Shown: in pieces, positions 48,783-61,194 of the stretch
Numbering within the stretch: position 1 is the stretch's first letter
Layout: the number at the start of each line of letters is the position of its first letter
Assembly: GCA_022497155.1 (NCBI GenBank)
Contig: MU385737.1
Location: 1-64,000, forward strand
Length of the DNA stretch: 64,000 nucleotides
DNA from: Whalleya microplaca
Taxonomy: Eukaryota; Ascomycota; Sordariomycetes; Xylariales; Xylariaceae
Direction: 5' to 3'
Notes under the pieces: generated by a model
The model's input: the letters and a program-made list of their open reading frames with translations, nothing else
The model's database searches: none
What the model was told of the DNA's origin: nothing
Program-made: the position numbers and the translations under genes

Positions 48783-49407
48783 CTGTTTGGTCCGTTTTGG
48801 AGTAAGTCGCTTGCTTTTGAGGATTTCCGCCATCATCGGAGTCAAACGAGTACATATAGACGGCCCGTCCACTTGCGTGCTTCCTCGAATCGACATCGGA
48901 CCCCTTATACAATGTAACGCTGAGGAAGCTCGGTCAGTGGAACGCCGGGACCGACGTCAAGCTTCCTGAAAGCCATAGGCGGGGCCACTGCCTCCGTCTG
49001 TTATCTCGCCCCCAATGATACCCATCTGTAGACAACATCATATAGATCGAAACCATACCTGATTTCGCAGGTCAGATATGCTACCTGCTACTTATTCGCT
49101 AGTGGTTTTTACATGCGCAATCAAGATGTGATCCGCGTTCCTTAATCTCCGATTACATTCGCGGCTCAATGATACGTAACACCTTGCCTCCATAGCTTTG
49201 CATCGGGAACATGGAAACGGAATAAGGTCGTCCACTCCCTGTAGAACTCCGTATTGATCAATTGAAAGGAGATATGTGAGGCGATCCTCCCTCAAGCGAG
49301 GGTCATATCAACTACAATTGAATCTATAAGAAGCTGCTTTTGTCAGCCTAGAACTAAGTGAGTGCATCTGATTTGTTCTGCACTAGCATTGGTGAAGTTT
49401 GCCTAAG
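48783..49407. other. Intergenic region before the endoglucanase
   Basis: 625 bp, no supported gene. tctataagaag at about 49,324 may be the TATA element of the endoglucanase, roughly 80 bp before its ATG. Confidence 0.5.
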
Positions 49408-50659
49408 ATGAAGTCCTCAGCTCTACTTGCTACTCTGCTTCCTAGCGTTTCGGCAACAATCTACTATGCCGGCGTCGCTGAGTCCGGTGGCGAGTTCGGC
49501 GTCTGGAGTGCAGACGCCACACCCGGGACCGGCTTGCCCGGCACCTTTGGCGTAGAATACCAATTCATCGACGAGGCGGCCGTGGACGTGCACGTGGACC
49601 AAAACCACCTGAACCTATTCCGCATCGCCTTCCTGTTGGAGCGGATGTGTCCGCTGGAGACCGGCCTCGGGTCGACGTTCGACGAGACGCACTTCGACCA
49701 CTTCAAGGACGCGGTCGACTACGTGACGGCGACCAAGGGCGCGTACGCGATCCTGGACCCGCACAGCTACATGCGGTACAACGACCCGAGCTCGCAGCCG
49801 TACAGCGGCAGCGTGATCGGCAACACGTCGGACCCGACGGCGGCCACCACGGAGCAGTTTGCGGCATTCTGGGGCGAGCTGGCGGGTCGCTTCGCCGACA
49901 ACGAGAAGGTCATCTTCGGCCTCATGAACGAGCCCCACGACATGGCCACCGACCTCGTGCTGCAGAACAACCAGGCCGCCATCGACGCCATCCGCGCCGC
50001 GGGCGCCGAGAACTTGATTATCATGCCCGGGAATAGTTGGACGGGCGGTCACTCGTGGACCCAGGGGTCTGATGCGAATAGCGCTATCATGCACACGTTC
50101 GTCGATCCCCTGGAGAACACGGCGATTGATATTCATGAGTACCTCGACGTGGACTACAGCGGCTTGCACAGCGAGTGTGTTAGTGACGCCGAGACAAACT
50201 TGGCGGAGTTGACGGCGTGGCTCGATGTAAGTTAACTAATCCGCTGATCAATTCCAATCCATCGACTGGGCATTTTACATCGCTATTGAATAAGCACAAA
50301 GGCACTAATGAATCCTATAGGAGCACAACCTCAAGGCCTTCATAACCGAGTTCGGCGCGCACAACAACACGGGCTGCGACACGATGCTTGCCGACTTCGT
50401 CAAGTACATGGCCGACAACGACGCGTACATCGGGTGGACGGCGTGGGCGGCGGGCCCCTTCTGGGGCACCGCCTCGCCCTGCTGCACGGATGACGCGCAG
50501 TACGGCAGTCTCGAGCCCGGGAGCAAGGCCGCCGACGGCGGCGACAGTCTCTACGATACCGTTTGGCTGAAGGTCCTGCAGCCGCTTGTTCCCACTGCGC
50601 TCCAGTGGGAGGGCCCGGCGAGTGTTAAGGGGGGCGAGCTTGTGGGGTTCCCTGGTTAA
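49408..50659 (+). CDS. Secreted GH5 endo-beta-1,4-glucanase (cellulase)
   Basis: Hydrolyses internal beta-1,4 bonds of cellulose outside the cell. Two exons, 49408-50226 and 50321-50659, 385 residues, with a phase-0 intron GTAAGT..CTATAG. Signal peptide MKSSALLATLLPSVSA. The catalytic domain starts at once; there is no cellulose-binding module or linker. The acid/base Glu is in GLMNEPHD (E175) and the nucleophile in FITEFGA (E283). LDPHSYMRYN, MPGNSWTGGHSW and DIHEYLDVDYSG are the usual surrounding motifs of fungal GH5 subfamily 5. The terminal part contains WGTASPCCTDDAQ. The central exon is much more GC-rich in third positions than its neighbours. Length is normal for a single-domain GH5_5 enzyme. 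Confidence 0.93.
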
Positions 50660-52375
50660 AGGGGAGGACTAAGTTGTTGAAATAGGCCTCTAGGCCTGGA
50701 TAAGGGCCTACCTACTTACATATGGCCGCCGCCTGTACATAGAATATATAAAGGGGCTCTGCTCCCTTCTAGCTTTACCTTATACCAATTGAGCCAATAT
50801 GCTCCTCATTGCTTTATCTCGTATTGGGACTACTGGGATGGTGGAAAATGTAACATGGCGATATACATGCTTAGGTTCCTACGATTACGAGTTTACTTTT
50901 ACTTCTGATCGTGATTGGTAAATAGAGAGACTATTGATGACATTGCGCACATTCTTTACGTGGCAGTCTTCCCACATATGACCGGGATTGCACAGATCCG
51001 ACTGCAGTGGTGATGTTCGTGATCCACGGCAAAACCTTCCTAACAATATCAAGCCAGTCGATCCTCAGATCATGAACGCAGCAGAACAATACCGCCGTAT
51101 GATTATACTTTCACATTTTCCTTCGTGAATGAAAGAGGATACAGCGGCTGACATAGATGGGAAATTATGTAGGATCTAGCTGCATTTTGCCCTGACGAAG
51201 ATGGTGTCAATAAGTATATATGTATGCGCATTCGAAAACCCCATGTGTTCAATTAAAGATCTGCCATGTCGCGGATATCCCATATTCCGTAACGAAGGCG
51301 CGCACATGGCATGTTGGCATGGTGCAAGTTGATCGCAAGTGATCGTAAGGTAAATGGCGCGCGCGCAGCCCGGAACGAACCGCATCCGGCGCCCTAGTTC
51401 CCCACTTCCTCCCACTGCAGTGCCGTCCCGAAGCACCGGAACGCTGCCCTTCCCAGATTACCTACGAATCCCTGAGAAAGGGGATCGCTGCGGATTCCCC
51501 TTTCTGGACGCCATTAAAGACGAGCTGCGCCGGAATCGAAACGTTCCGTTTCAAGTGGCCCTCGTATGATTGGTCGCACCGAGGATGACAAATGGAAACG
51601 CGCCCGTTTTGGGACATGGCTTCGGCTGGGGCGCTTGCCTTGGTGATGGAGATAGGTGCTGATGTGAGAAAAGAGATAGACTGATTTTTATCAGTCAGTC
51701 AGTATTGGGTTGTGCCGATGGTCTTGGTGTAGTTAGAGAAAGTCCGTGGGTAGGCATCTTGCAGGTAAGGTGTTCCTAATTCCGCTTCGGAAGTCGGTAA
51801 GCCACACATCCTGCGATGTCTAATCCGGTTGCTGATAGTGCTCCCGGTGATTGATATGCATGAGCTTCAATTAACCTAGACATATCGACTAGTCTACGCC
51901 CGGCTATATGCTAGTGCCGGAGCTATAGACAATTGTTTCTACACGATGGTGTCTGTCGCTTTGTTTCTCCGGGTACGACGCTCCCCGCGAACCGGAATCG
52001 TCGATCTGTTTCAGACCCAGTGGGTTGAAGAAACTAAATACTTGTCTCCACGATGGGTCCTTATCCGAGAGCAGTGTGTATAAATCATGCCTTGCCCAGT
52101 AGGTAGTATATATTTCTTAAAAAGGGTATTAAATAGATTATATTCCAATGATCAGAGCCCACGATATCTACAAGTCGCCTTAATCAGTGATGGAATGTGC
52201 ATTGGGGCGTGGTCGAAGGCAAACGACGACGCTTTACTCTTTCGCTACTTACCTAGGCTCTAAGACTGGCAGATATTTGCCTCTATCGTGGGTCGTCATG
52301 ATGTTTGGATTTTTCACCTCATCACGGGCACAGTCGAAGGGCTCCAGACTTCGCCCACTCTCTATAATATCGCCA
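50660..52375. other. 1.7 kb without a confident gene
   Basis: No frame with recognisable product. A GC-richer patch lies at about 51,340-51,600, with short frames on both strands. An in-frame extension of the next gene reaches back to 52,187 but lacks a credible N-terminus. Inverted short repeats around 51,680-51,700 (gactgattttatcagtc-like) were noted. Confidence 0.45.
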
Positions 52376-53352
52376 ATGCGAGTACGATCGTCATCTCCGG
52401 TCTTCCATGTCTGCGCGTGCATTTTGGCGGTAATCGTCTTTATATGTACGCGCTACATGACCTTGGCCTCACCAGATATGTGTAGCTCGCATGATAGGCC
52501 TAATGAGCATGCACAGCAGTACCCCGAACTCATCAGCGGCAACCTAAACGGTACGACCCTCATTATCCCCATCTCCCTCGTAACCGCACGTGGGATTATC
52601 CCTAAGGAGTATGGAATTGTCGAGCATGCATACAGAGAGTTGTTGCCTTCATTTCCTCAGGGGATGTACCCCATGATGGCGCAGATCGTGCACGACCACG
52701 ACATCCAACTACCAGCATACAATGCATCACTTCCAGATTTCTCGGTGAGCGATATCCTCCCCCCGAAATAGTTATATAGACTAATCATCTTCCCGCGTTT
52801 TAGCGTGCGTCGTTCGAATTCCCGTTCATCGACATCTTCGGCGACGGGCGCACGTCTTTCCGCTGGGCAGGGACATCCATGATATCAGCACACAACAAAG
52901 ACGCCATCCAAGGGGCCGAAAGCTACTACGGCATCCATGTACACCCGGCAGCATTCGATCCGCCCTGCAATGCCTACAAGAGTCAGCCAGACGGCTCGAC
53001 GTACGTGCACAGCGAGGCTGCCAACCCTGAAGGAAAGCGGAGCAAGTTCATGACGCTGGAGACGACGTCATCTCCAGAGGAGGTTCCCTACCCCCTGGAC
53101 TTCCTACAAAATATCACGAACCAGCCTGTGTTTGCGAATATGCAGGCTTGCGATTACTACAGGCGGCTGTTCAACACTTCGCTTACGACGGGCGAGAATG
53201 CCCCAGTTCCCGTAAAGGGGAACGTCGTGGCGGATCTAGAGCCGTTTGGGACGGCGCAGAGCTGGAACGGTGTCTATGGATGGCGGCTGACTACGCCGTT
53301 CTTAGAAGCGCCTGTGCCTGAGGAATGCAGTCCGGTCGTGGCTGTCAAGTAG
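52376..53352 (+). CDS. Acetoacetate decarboxylase-like (ADC fold) protein, putative secreted or anchored
   Basis: Two exons, 52376-52744 and 52804-53352, phase-0 intron (GTGAGC..TTTTAG), 305 residues. The chosen ATG gives a short basic N-terminus and one hydrophobic segment (VFHVCACILAVIVFICT), so a signal anchor or signal peptide is likely. The body resembles fungal proteins of the acetoacetate decarboxylase-like beta-barrel group: the segments AYRELLPSFPQGMYPMMAQI, DFSRASFEFPFIDIFGDG and NVTNQP-like LQNITNQPVFAN. No catalytic Lys can be assigned, so enzymatic activity is unproven. Family recall is by sequence pattern and should be taken as tentative. Several N-glycosylation sequons (NGT, NAS, NIT, NTS) fit the secretory pathway. 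The upstream frame to 52,187 is an alternative start. Confidence 0.65.
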
Positions 53353-53946
53353 ATCTCTACTCAAAGAGGATATTCATATCAACTTATATCACTCTGCTGG
53401 CCATACGCATATGTATGAGTCCTGTGCCACATGAAGGTGGAGCTTAGGATTATATCCTGTTTGAAGCCGACGTCAGAAACCATGATGGATGTGCTCATCA
53501 CGGGGTTGGAATACCCAGTCATGGCTCTCCACTGAAGCGCAAGTAGGGATTTGATCTGAGCAAACCGAAAAGTTGCTCAGTCGTCTTCTCTACATTGCAG
53601 CATACAGATTACCATTGATGGCATCACCATCGCGCCGTTCAAATGATATCTGCAAGGATCATAATTATCTCCGCTTTGGCCTCGTGCCAATTGAGCAGTG
53701 GTATATTTAACAGTCGCGGCACAGCGCACCTTGAACCGGGGGTCGGCCCCTTATATAGACCAGCCAATACTGTTTGGTAACCAAGAGCATACATAACCAA
53801 CCCACCGGTGCCAGCTTGCCAGCGGACGCAAATCTCAATCCCTAACCTACCTCTATCAATCCTCCCTTCTCGCTCCACCAACAACCCATCAACCACCACC
53901 ACCACCTAAGCAGCAAACCAACCCGTCGTTCGCCCGCTTCCAAACC
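53353..53946. other. Intergenic region with TATA element
   Basis: 594 bp. CTTATATAG at about 53,750, some 195 bp before the next ATG, is a good TATA candidate. A long CT/CCACC-rich leader follows up to the start codon. Confidence 0.5.
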
Positions 53947-54465
53947 ATGGCCACCCTCCCACCAGGCCTCCTACTCCTCCGCGCCGCGCCCCTCCTGGCC
54001 TCGACATCCTACGTGACCTTCACAGTAGCCGAGGACATCTACCTGCGCCCCTGGGGCAGCTTCCGGCCAGACCTGCGCGCCCCGGCCAATGCCGTGATCC
54101 CCGCGTTCATGGACCGCTGGCAGCCGCCGGGGCTCGCGATGATCTTCGTGCTGTACCCGGCGGGCATCGCGACCGCGATCGCGAACCTCGTGTCCAAGCA
54201 GCACGGCATTCCCGCCCTCGGTTGCCGCTCGCGCGTCGCGGGATACCTGTACGCGGCGGGCGCGGTGTTTGGGGCGCTGCATTTTGCGTTTGGGCCGTGG
54301 GACTTGGCGATTCTCGCGCGCATCGGCGAGGGCGAGGAGGAGAGGGAGGGGGATAATGGGGGCGCGATGGCGGATTGGTCGAGGATGAATGTTGTGAGGG
54401 GGTTGTGTGCGGATTTCCCGTCTTGGGTGTGCTATTTTGCTGGATTCATGCTTGCGATGACGTGA
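53947..54465 (+). CDS. Small integral membrane protein (possibly DUF1772/anthrone-oxygenase-like)
   Basis: A single exon of 172 codons, very GC-rich. The start is the first ATG in ccaaaccATGG context. About four hydrophobic segments can be seen: residues ~5-25, ~60-85, ~98-118 and ~150-170. A charged loop (GEGEEEREGDNGG) separates the third and fourth. Features such as FMDRWQPPGLAM and a small four-helix layout resemble fungal DUF1772 proteins, some of which act as anthrone oxygenases in polyketide pathways. No polyketide synthase is near, and the match is weak. Otherwise an uncharacterised membrane protein. Confidence 0.65.
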   Translation: MATLPPGLLLLRAAPLLASTSYVTFTVAEDIYLRPWGSFRPDLRAPANAVIPAFMDRWQPPGLAMIFVLYPAGIATAIANLVSKQHGIPALGCRSRVAGYLYAAGAVFGALHFAFGPWDLAILARIGEGEEEREGDNGGAMADWSRMNVVRGLCADFPSWVCYFAGFMLAMT

Positions 54466-55229
54466 TTACGATTGCTTATGGATTTGATTATTAGTATTCA
54501 TTGGTTGTGGGAACTGTTTGATGGTAGGAGGTATCTGTCTGCTTCTCTTTCTGGGCTGCAGTGTTGGTGTATGGAGGCTTCTGTCAGTAGGCTTGTATAG
54601 GTCAATTAGGCATTTCTAACGACAAGGGTGTACTCGCAGTCCGATCAGTACTGGGCAAAGCGATCACCCAATGAAACTCATATGACATTGTTGGTCGACA
54701 ATTCAATATCTACAAGAATACAATTTCATCAACTCTCGCCTTGACTGTATGTTGTAATTCTCGATGCTGGTCGTTCAGAAGCACCATTCACGTGGTCTCG
54801 GAGGATTGGGCTGCAAGCATAGTCAGGGGTAGGATAGTCAGATGCTACAATCAGAACCTGGGGTGAAGCAATACTACCCTTTGCTACAACATGAAGATTG
54901 GGGGCCACCTCACACCCCTAGTATCCGATGCGGTTGCTTTGGTGATAAGTTCCCCGCGTTGTCTGCACGCGTAACGCGTTAATTGAAACAAATATGCAGG
55001 ACATCAGGACACCAGAGGTGTTCTGATGTGCATTATGAGTCATATGTGGTCTGTCATTCTATTCAATTCTCCCGCATCCTGGGATCATAGGCATAATATA
55101 TCTTCAACCTCAATTCATCATATAGATTCAACTGGTAGAATTTGAGACAAATCAAGACGTACAGTGAAAAAGCGATCTACCAAGATGCTCTATTAGATTT
55201 TTTTGAGAGGAATATTTGTGTAGACCAAT
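54466..55229. other. Intergenic region, nothing seen
   Basis: 764 bp, AT-moderate, no frame with coding character. An antisense frame over 55,152-55,691 is a shadow of the next gene. Confidence 0.5.
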
Positions 55230-56146
55230 ATGCCATTCAACAACCATAATGAAATCGGCATCTTGGATGATGGGAACAACCCTGAACTCAACCCGGGGAA
55301 AATACCTATCTGGTTTGGGAAACATGGCGGAACACCCATATGTGAACTTCCAGATCAATATCGATGGCATATGGTCTGGGTGTCCCGTGGCCCATGCTCC
55401 CAAATGATAAGTTCGCTCTTCCCGACCGTGACGTGCTCTGTGACAGAAGGTAAACGCCATGGTGAATACAGATGAAAGAGTTTGGCCAATTGCACGACAA
55501 GTACCTCGAGTGGCTGGACGAGCAACAGAGCCCCTTTTCGACCGAAGTCTGGTTTGGCGAGTATGAAGGTTACGAGATACGGAAGATACCCCCAAGGCGC
55601 TGGCGCTGGTTAAAGGCAAACTGCGATAAATGGAATGGGATATTGCAGGAGATTGAGGATAGGTACGAGGTCTGGAAAGAAAAGCATCCAAGGAGAGCGT
55701 GTGCCTCCAGGGCTAAGCCGGTCATCGTGAATCCTGTGGGAGAAAAACTTGGCAGGGCCGATGATTGGCCACCGTCTGATAACGACATGTCCTACGAGTC
55801 TGATGATGGCTTTGTCGTGGACTCTAGTGACGAAGATGGCGATTATGACCCTGAAGGCTCATATGAACCAGTGGCAGAGACTGAGGACGAAGATATGTTG
55901 GGAAATGATGGATCTGAGGAAAAGCCAAGGAGTCCAACTGGGAGTGACATCGAATCCAATTATTCTTTGCCTTCTTTGAACGAAGTTATACAGTCGGCTA
56001 GGGTGAAAAAGGGAACCGGATCGAGACTTAGAACAATGCCAGAGGTTAATCAGCTCTCTGGATCGGACGACGGGCACGATGGTAGTGAATGCAGTTCTGA
56101 CTCCGATGTCATCATACGGAACAGACAGCACCTTCGACGGAAATAA
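55230..56146 (+). CDS. Protein with two FGK-type motifs (DUF3820-like) and acidic tail
   Basis: The first exon begins at ATG 55,230, after an in-frame stop at 55,221; the last exon runs 55,472-56,146. Both halves carry a related motif: IPIWFGKHGGTPICELPDQYRW in exon 1 and EVWFGEYEGYEIRKIPPRRWRW in exon 2. These resemble the short FGKYxGxPLxxLP motif of DUF3820-type proteins. YLEWLDEQQSP precedes the second copy. The C-terminal 130 residues are acidic and Ser-rich (ESDDGF, SSDEDGDYDPEG, ETEDEDM) and probably disordered; a nuclear role is possible but unproven. The acceptor AATACAG at 55,471 is clear because of an upstream stop. The donor is not: candidates in phase are 55,380 and 55,428. The gene may instead carry a small frameshift. 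Confidence 0.6.
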
Positions 56147-57139
56147 GGGTTTGTTCACTGACTGCCAAGAAAAAAATCATGTGAGTCATACATCTCTTTG
56201 GTAAATCCAGTAAGAAGGAGCGTGAATTATTCTGATGTTCGGATGGCTCTCTGAACGCACAGGCTTACATACAATATTAGGTAATGTAGTACACTTGCTA
56301 TTGGATATCACCCCTATTTTCCTATTGTTTGCATTTCAAGCCCTACCTAAGGTAGATACCTAGGTACTTGGTAACTTCGCATTTAACGACGCACCTCGAA
56401 TAGGCCCAGCTGGATCGAGCTTTTACTGATTTGCCGTTTCCTTTGTTATAAGTTTGGGCATGGTATTGGGAGTATGTCGTTGTTGCCTGCCCAGGTGCCT
56501 ACACCGTCGGCGGTTCAGGTTGCAGGCAATCACGAAGGCCCCCTTCTACCAATCGGATGGAAGACTTGAAGACGCGTTTGATCTTTGAGGGGGCAATTAC
56601 GATCCTTAGATAGGTATTTATCTAGTATAGGATGCTACATGTACCGCGTCTACCGCGTCTACCGCTACAATCACCTCCTGCTGAAGCAAGCACGATCAGG
56701 TACCTCGTAACGCCGTACCATTGTACCGACGTAACTGCCGCTGATTCCATGTGAAGGCTGATTGTGAAGGCTGATTGTGAAGGCTGATTGTGCATTCCCA
56801 CCCACGTATATAATCAGGTCAAACCCTACAATAATTCACATCTTAAAATCTTTCCCCCATCACACTCTCCGTCCCCTTCTTCACCCCGTCCTCCATCTTC
56901 GCCTCCATCCTCTTCTGCGTTTCTTTTCCTAAAGTCGCAATAGAAGTTGTGCCGCAAGAGACCCATCCCTTTTCTATCTTGCGAAAGCCTATATACGATT
57001 GATAAGCAACCAAAGCACCGTTTCATTTTCGTGGACTACCTTAATCGCGCCTTTCTTCTTCACCCACTTGAACGCCCTGCTTGCCAGCCTGCCCGCGCAA
57101 AGCCAAATTCGACGCACAATAAAGCACGAATCATTCATC
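56147..57139. other. Intergenic region with short tandem repeats
   Basis: 993 bp without a gene. A 13-bp unit (GTGAAGGCTGATT) is repeated three times at 56,751-56,792, and a 9-bp unit (taccgcgtc) occurs near 56,642-56,668. A pyrimidine-rich leader (56,850-56,930) precedes the next gene. Confidence 0.55.
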
Positions 57140-58073
57140 ATGGTGAAACAGAGTTGCGAATTGGGGCCTCGGAGAAAAGCAGGCGACCCAGTGACCACCT
57201 TTCCGGGCCCGGTAAGAAGAAGTAGCATGAATATTTTACATGAGCCTGGCTGACAGATACTTCTAGAGCATCTTCTTCAAGTTGCCGTTGGAGCTTCGCT
57301 GCATGATCTACCGCCTGCTCATCGTCAAAACACGTTACATTTGGACGCTGTACCCGCCTGCATTTATCAGCGTGAATCGCCAAATTCGCAACGAGGCTCT
57401 GCGGGTATTCTACGCAGAGAACTACCTCGCGTTTGAGATTCCCTATGACCACCTTCTCTTCAGGGGGAGGTTCGACGCAATGTTCGCTTACCTACCGCCC
57501 CACATCCGCTATGCTCGGTCCATCACGGGTATTTGCGAAGAAGACGTGTGGCACGCTAATGGAACCGAATATCTTGGGTTCCATCTTGTCGCAAGAGACC
57601 CAGAAGCGAGCGACTTTAACTGTACGGCCCATCGTCGCGCCGTGCTCAGACTTGGACCGTAAGTAGCATCCAGAGTCATTAATTTCCCCTTCCACCATAT
57701 CCTAAAAGCAAGCACATACTATATAAACCCGAGCATCAAGAGCTCCGCGAAGAGTTCTACAATTTCCGACTATATATGAAGAGAAAATACTAACTCTGAA
57801 TGTTGTAGCAAAAGGGGGGTGAAAGAAGTCCTTCCGGCAGGTGAAGTCCTTGACTTAGGTTTCACCTCCTCCGGCCGGCCGAGAAGGTATAGACTAAGTC
57901 ACGGTAACCTCATACAGTATTGGAAACCGGAAATGGACGAATTCTGGATCAAGAGAGTCGTTGAAACCATGCGCAAGCTCGCAAAGTATCATAATGGCAA
58001 GAATAATCATGCGGTGATGGCTTGGGGCCAATATTCGCACGTGTGCGATAGCCTTCTGGATCAAATTATGTAG
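57140..58073 (+). CDS. F-box/2EXR-like domain protein
   Basis: Three exons: 57140-57211, 57267-57658, 57809-58073, phases 0 and 2, 242 residues. After a short basic N-terminus, residues 25-45 read SIFFKLPLELRCMIYRLLIV, the motif that opens the fungal F-box-like/2EXR domain. It is followed by PAFISVNRQIRNEALRVFYAEN, which is typical of that large fungal family. The rest is not recognisable. These proteins are usually thought to bind other proteins, some in ubiquitin ligases; nothing in this one proves that. Introns are 55 and 150 nt. An 84-codon frame starting inside exon 3 is only its tail. It looks complete. Confidence 0.75.
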
Positions 58074-58957
58074 TTGCGAGAAATTTTCGGGCTGCAGAGG
58101 TCAAAAGGAAGCCATATCGGTTGGCAGATTTAGGGTATGAAGATACCGGTACTGGCTAGAGGCCATGATGTTGCCAACTTTTGTCTGCGGTACCCGCAGA
58201 TCGTTAGGACATAGACAGGCTTCCTACATGAATGCAAGTTATCTGCAAGCCCGTTCCTAGGAATTCTCCAACAGCCATGCCTAGAGCCAAATATGAATGT
58301 CCAAGATGAAATACCGTGAAAAGTAATATTTGGAGTCCTTATAATCTACCGGTGGGCGTGAGATGCACAACGGTATCTCCCAAAACAAGATGCAAGATAC
58401 CATTACCTAGGTAGCATCGACTCATCTAGAGCACGGAACGTAGGAAATGTGCCCACACCTGTGACCTATGCTCGGCAAAGCCTCTAGCCCTCTCATCCAA
58501 ACGTCAGACTAGAGGAGTGTTGCGAACATGTACGCCCTACGTCGAGCTACGAATCGCCCCAGGAAATGTGTGGCCGCGCCGCCGAACGAGCTCCGGCTTG
58601 CGCTATGACGGAGCTCATTATTTTCTAGGAACCGTTCGTAAGTTAACACACCGCAGCTGTTCTGAGCACGGCGGACTCGCAGTGTATTTATCTGGTGATG
58701 CGCCTTCGGCAGTCTTCGACCGGACCGCAATGTCTCGGCGCTCATGGTGAGCTCTTGGGCCATGCAAAGCAGCTTCATTCAGTGATGTGTCAAATATGCA
58801 TCGATATGACAAGGCACGACAGGCACAAGCAACGAGCAAGGTGAAGAATTAACATTAACTTATATGCAAGAAGCTAACCGTACCACGCAACTATGCCATC
58901 GTACCCTCATTTCTCATGCCCTCGTCCGAACTACCCACATCCCCATCTCCCACCAAT
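58074..58957. other. Intergenic region, nothing seen
   Basis: 884 bp between the ends of the F-box-like gene (+) and the phosphatase (-). Short overlapping frames on both strands at 58,509-58,839 show no domain. Confidence 0.5.
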
Positions 58958-61194
58958 CTAGGGCACATCGCACCCACCCGCCGGATCAGCAGAAGCGGGC
59001 TTATTATCCGGCCGCGCGAGCCCCAAGCAACTCGCCATCTTGTAAAAGACGTCGACATTGCCATACACGCCCCCAAAACTCTCCTGGCACGGGCCCATCG
59101 CGAACACCGCGACATCCGTCAACGAATGCACGCCCTGCGACTCCGAAACCGGCAGCGTGCCATTGACCACGAACCCATCGGGCGCATCACCGGCGCTGAC
59201 GAACAGGTCATCCGCGTCGAAGCCGGGGGACGCGGCCGTCCCCTTGCGCGGCGCGCGGTGCACGCGGTAGTCCTCGCGGCGGTCCGGGTTCGCGCCGAAC
59301 CCCTGCGCGAACGTGTACCGCGGGTCCCAGTTGACGGGGAAGTGGGGGCCCGTGCCGTAGGACACGCCCTCCGCGGGCTCCGTGTACTGCGAGAGCCCCG
59401 AGTTCTGGTACACGCCGACGGCGGCGCGCTTGGCGCGGTCCGTTTTCTGCGAGGAGAGATAGTGGGTGTCGACGCCGCCGAAGACGTCGAAGCCGTGCCC
59501 GTGGTCCGCGGTCACGAGCACGAGGGTGTTCTCGAGCTCGCCGATGGCTTTGAGGTGCGCGATTGTGGCCCGCACGGTGTCGTCGAGCTCGAGGAGGTCG
59601 CCGAGCGCGCGGTCGTAGTCTAGGGCGTGCATTTGCTTGTCGATCGATGCGCCCTCGGACATCAGGAAGAAGCCCTTGTCGCCGCCTCGAGTGTGCAGGA
59701 TGTCGACGGCCTTGAGGGTCATTTCCTTGAGCCCCGGTAAGTCCAGAGCAGGGTTCTTCGAGCCTAGAGGGTCGTTCTTGAAGCTATGTAGGTTGTCCGT
59801 GAACACGTTGCGGTCCAGCCAGACCGGCAGATGCGATTGGCAGAAAATTCCTAGCGCCTTGCTGCTGTTTCCAAGCTCGAGTAGGGAGGTCTTGTTTAAG
59901 CTGATGTCGTAGCCAGCTTCGGCGAAAGCGGCGTAGTAGTCCTTGCCCTGATAGCTTTCGTCTCCTGGGTAGAACTGCTCGGCACCACCGCCGAACCAGA
60001 CGTCAGGGCCGCCTTGGTTGGTCCAGCTGTAGTTAGTGACCGAATTCAACGCTTGGTCTACAAGGGACCCGTATTGGTACCGAGAACGACTGTGTCCGGT
60101 GAGAGCGATTGGCGTAGCATCAGAAATTGCGGCCGTTGAGACTGCACCCCATGCCGAGTCCTGACATAGGCTATTAGTACGTCTCACATAGCTAAGAACG
60201 AGCCAAGTCAACTGCTCACCCAAGTACGTTTCAATAGTTCTACAATAGTCTCGACTTTCGGGTCGTCGAAAGCATCTGGCGACGAGTCCGCGTAAACACT
60301 GGATATAGTCAGTAACTATCTGAATGATAGAGTTCCGAGCTGCTGAAAAGCTCACCCCATAGCATTGACAGTGCTTTTATGTCCACTGTAAAGAGCAGAT
60401 GCAGAGTTGGCACTGTCCGTGATGAAACTATCGATAGAGTGAGTCTAGTAAGGATTAGTACTTGGATAATTCCTTCAAGAGACATAGCACGGCTGAGGAC
60501 ATACCATCTGGTGTCCCACCACGGGGAATTGATCCATCTGGAGAAGAGATTGGTATTTGCCGTTGATAGACTTGTGGCCGAGGAGGCGGGCAGCGGTGAT
60601 CATGTTCGTGGTCATGCCGTCACCTGTACTTTGTAAATATTACACCATCATTTAGTCCTCCGGATAAATCATACCAATGAAGAGAATCACATTCTTGGCT
60701 CTCTTATGAGTAGCCAGAGGCCGCACAACCCAGTTCGCCGTCGTCGTTTGATTTCCATAGTAAGCCAGCGTGATCGCGTAGTTTCCAGGCTCATAGATAG
60801 CGAGCTTCCGGTAGATCTTCGACGCGACATTGACGAACGACGGCGTGCCGGCATCCTGAGCATAGAGGTCCTCGTACCAATGGAACTCCCACTTCTCGAT
60901 CTCCGGCTCCGAGATGTCGAAGAAGTCGGCGATGTCCTTGGCTTCGCCACCGTCTTTGGTAATCGTGGCGGAGAAGGCCTCGTCCGGCACTCCGTTGTTG
61001 AAGGCTTCCGAGCCGTTGACCGGGGCGTGGACTTCAACGCGGAGGTCGAACAGCTGGCCGGGCAAGAAATCCGATTGGTCCGGAGGCAAGAGACAGCCGA
61101 GCTTAGGAGAGCAGGCTCCCAGTCGCTGGAAGGTTTGAGCAGCAACAGCTGACAGCGAGGCTGCCGCTACGGCAAGCGAACCTAGTTTAACCAT
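58958..61194 (-). CDS. Alkaline phosphatase (PF00245 type), secreted
   Basis: Releases phosphate from organic esters. Five exons on the minus strand: 61194-60675, 60623-60505, 60444-60356, 60298-60220, 60160-58958; phases agree, 669 residues. Signal peptide MVKLGSLAVAAASLSAVAA. About 150 residues of non-catalytic N-terminal domain precede the enzyme. The catalytic domain opens with KNVILFIGDGM (metal Asp175). The nucleophile Ser is in FITDSANSASALYSGHKST (S224). Later come GFFLMSEGASID and LVTADHGHGFDVFGG with metal ligands; a His ligand is expected in the GTGPHFP region. The domain ends near GNVDVFYKMASCLGL. No C-terminal membrane anchor is obvious. TATATAAG lies about 112 bp upstream and CACGTG 356 bp upstream, so phosphate-starvation control is plausible. 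A frame reading through the introns gives a false N-terminus. Confidence 0.93.
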
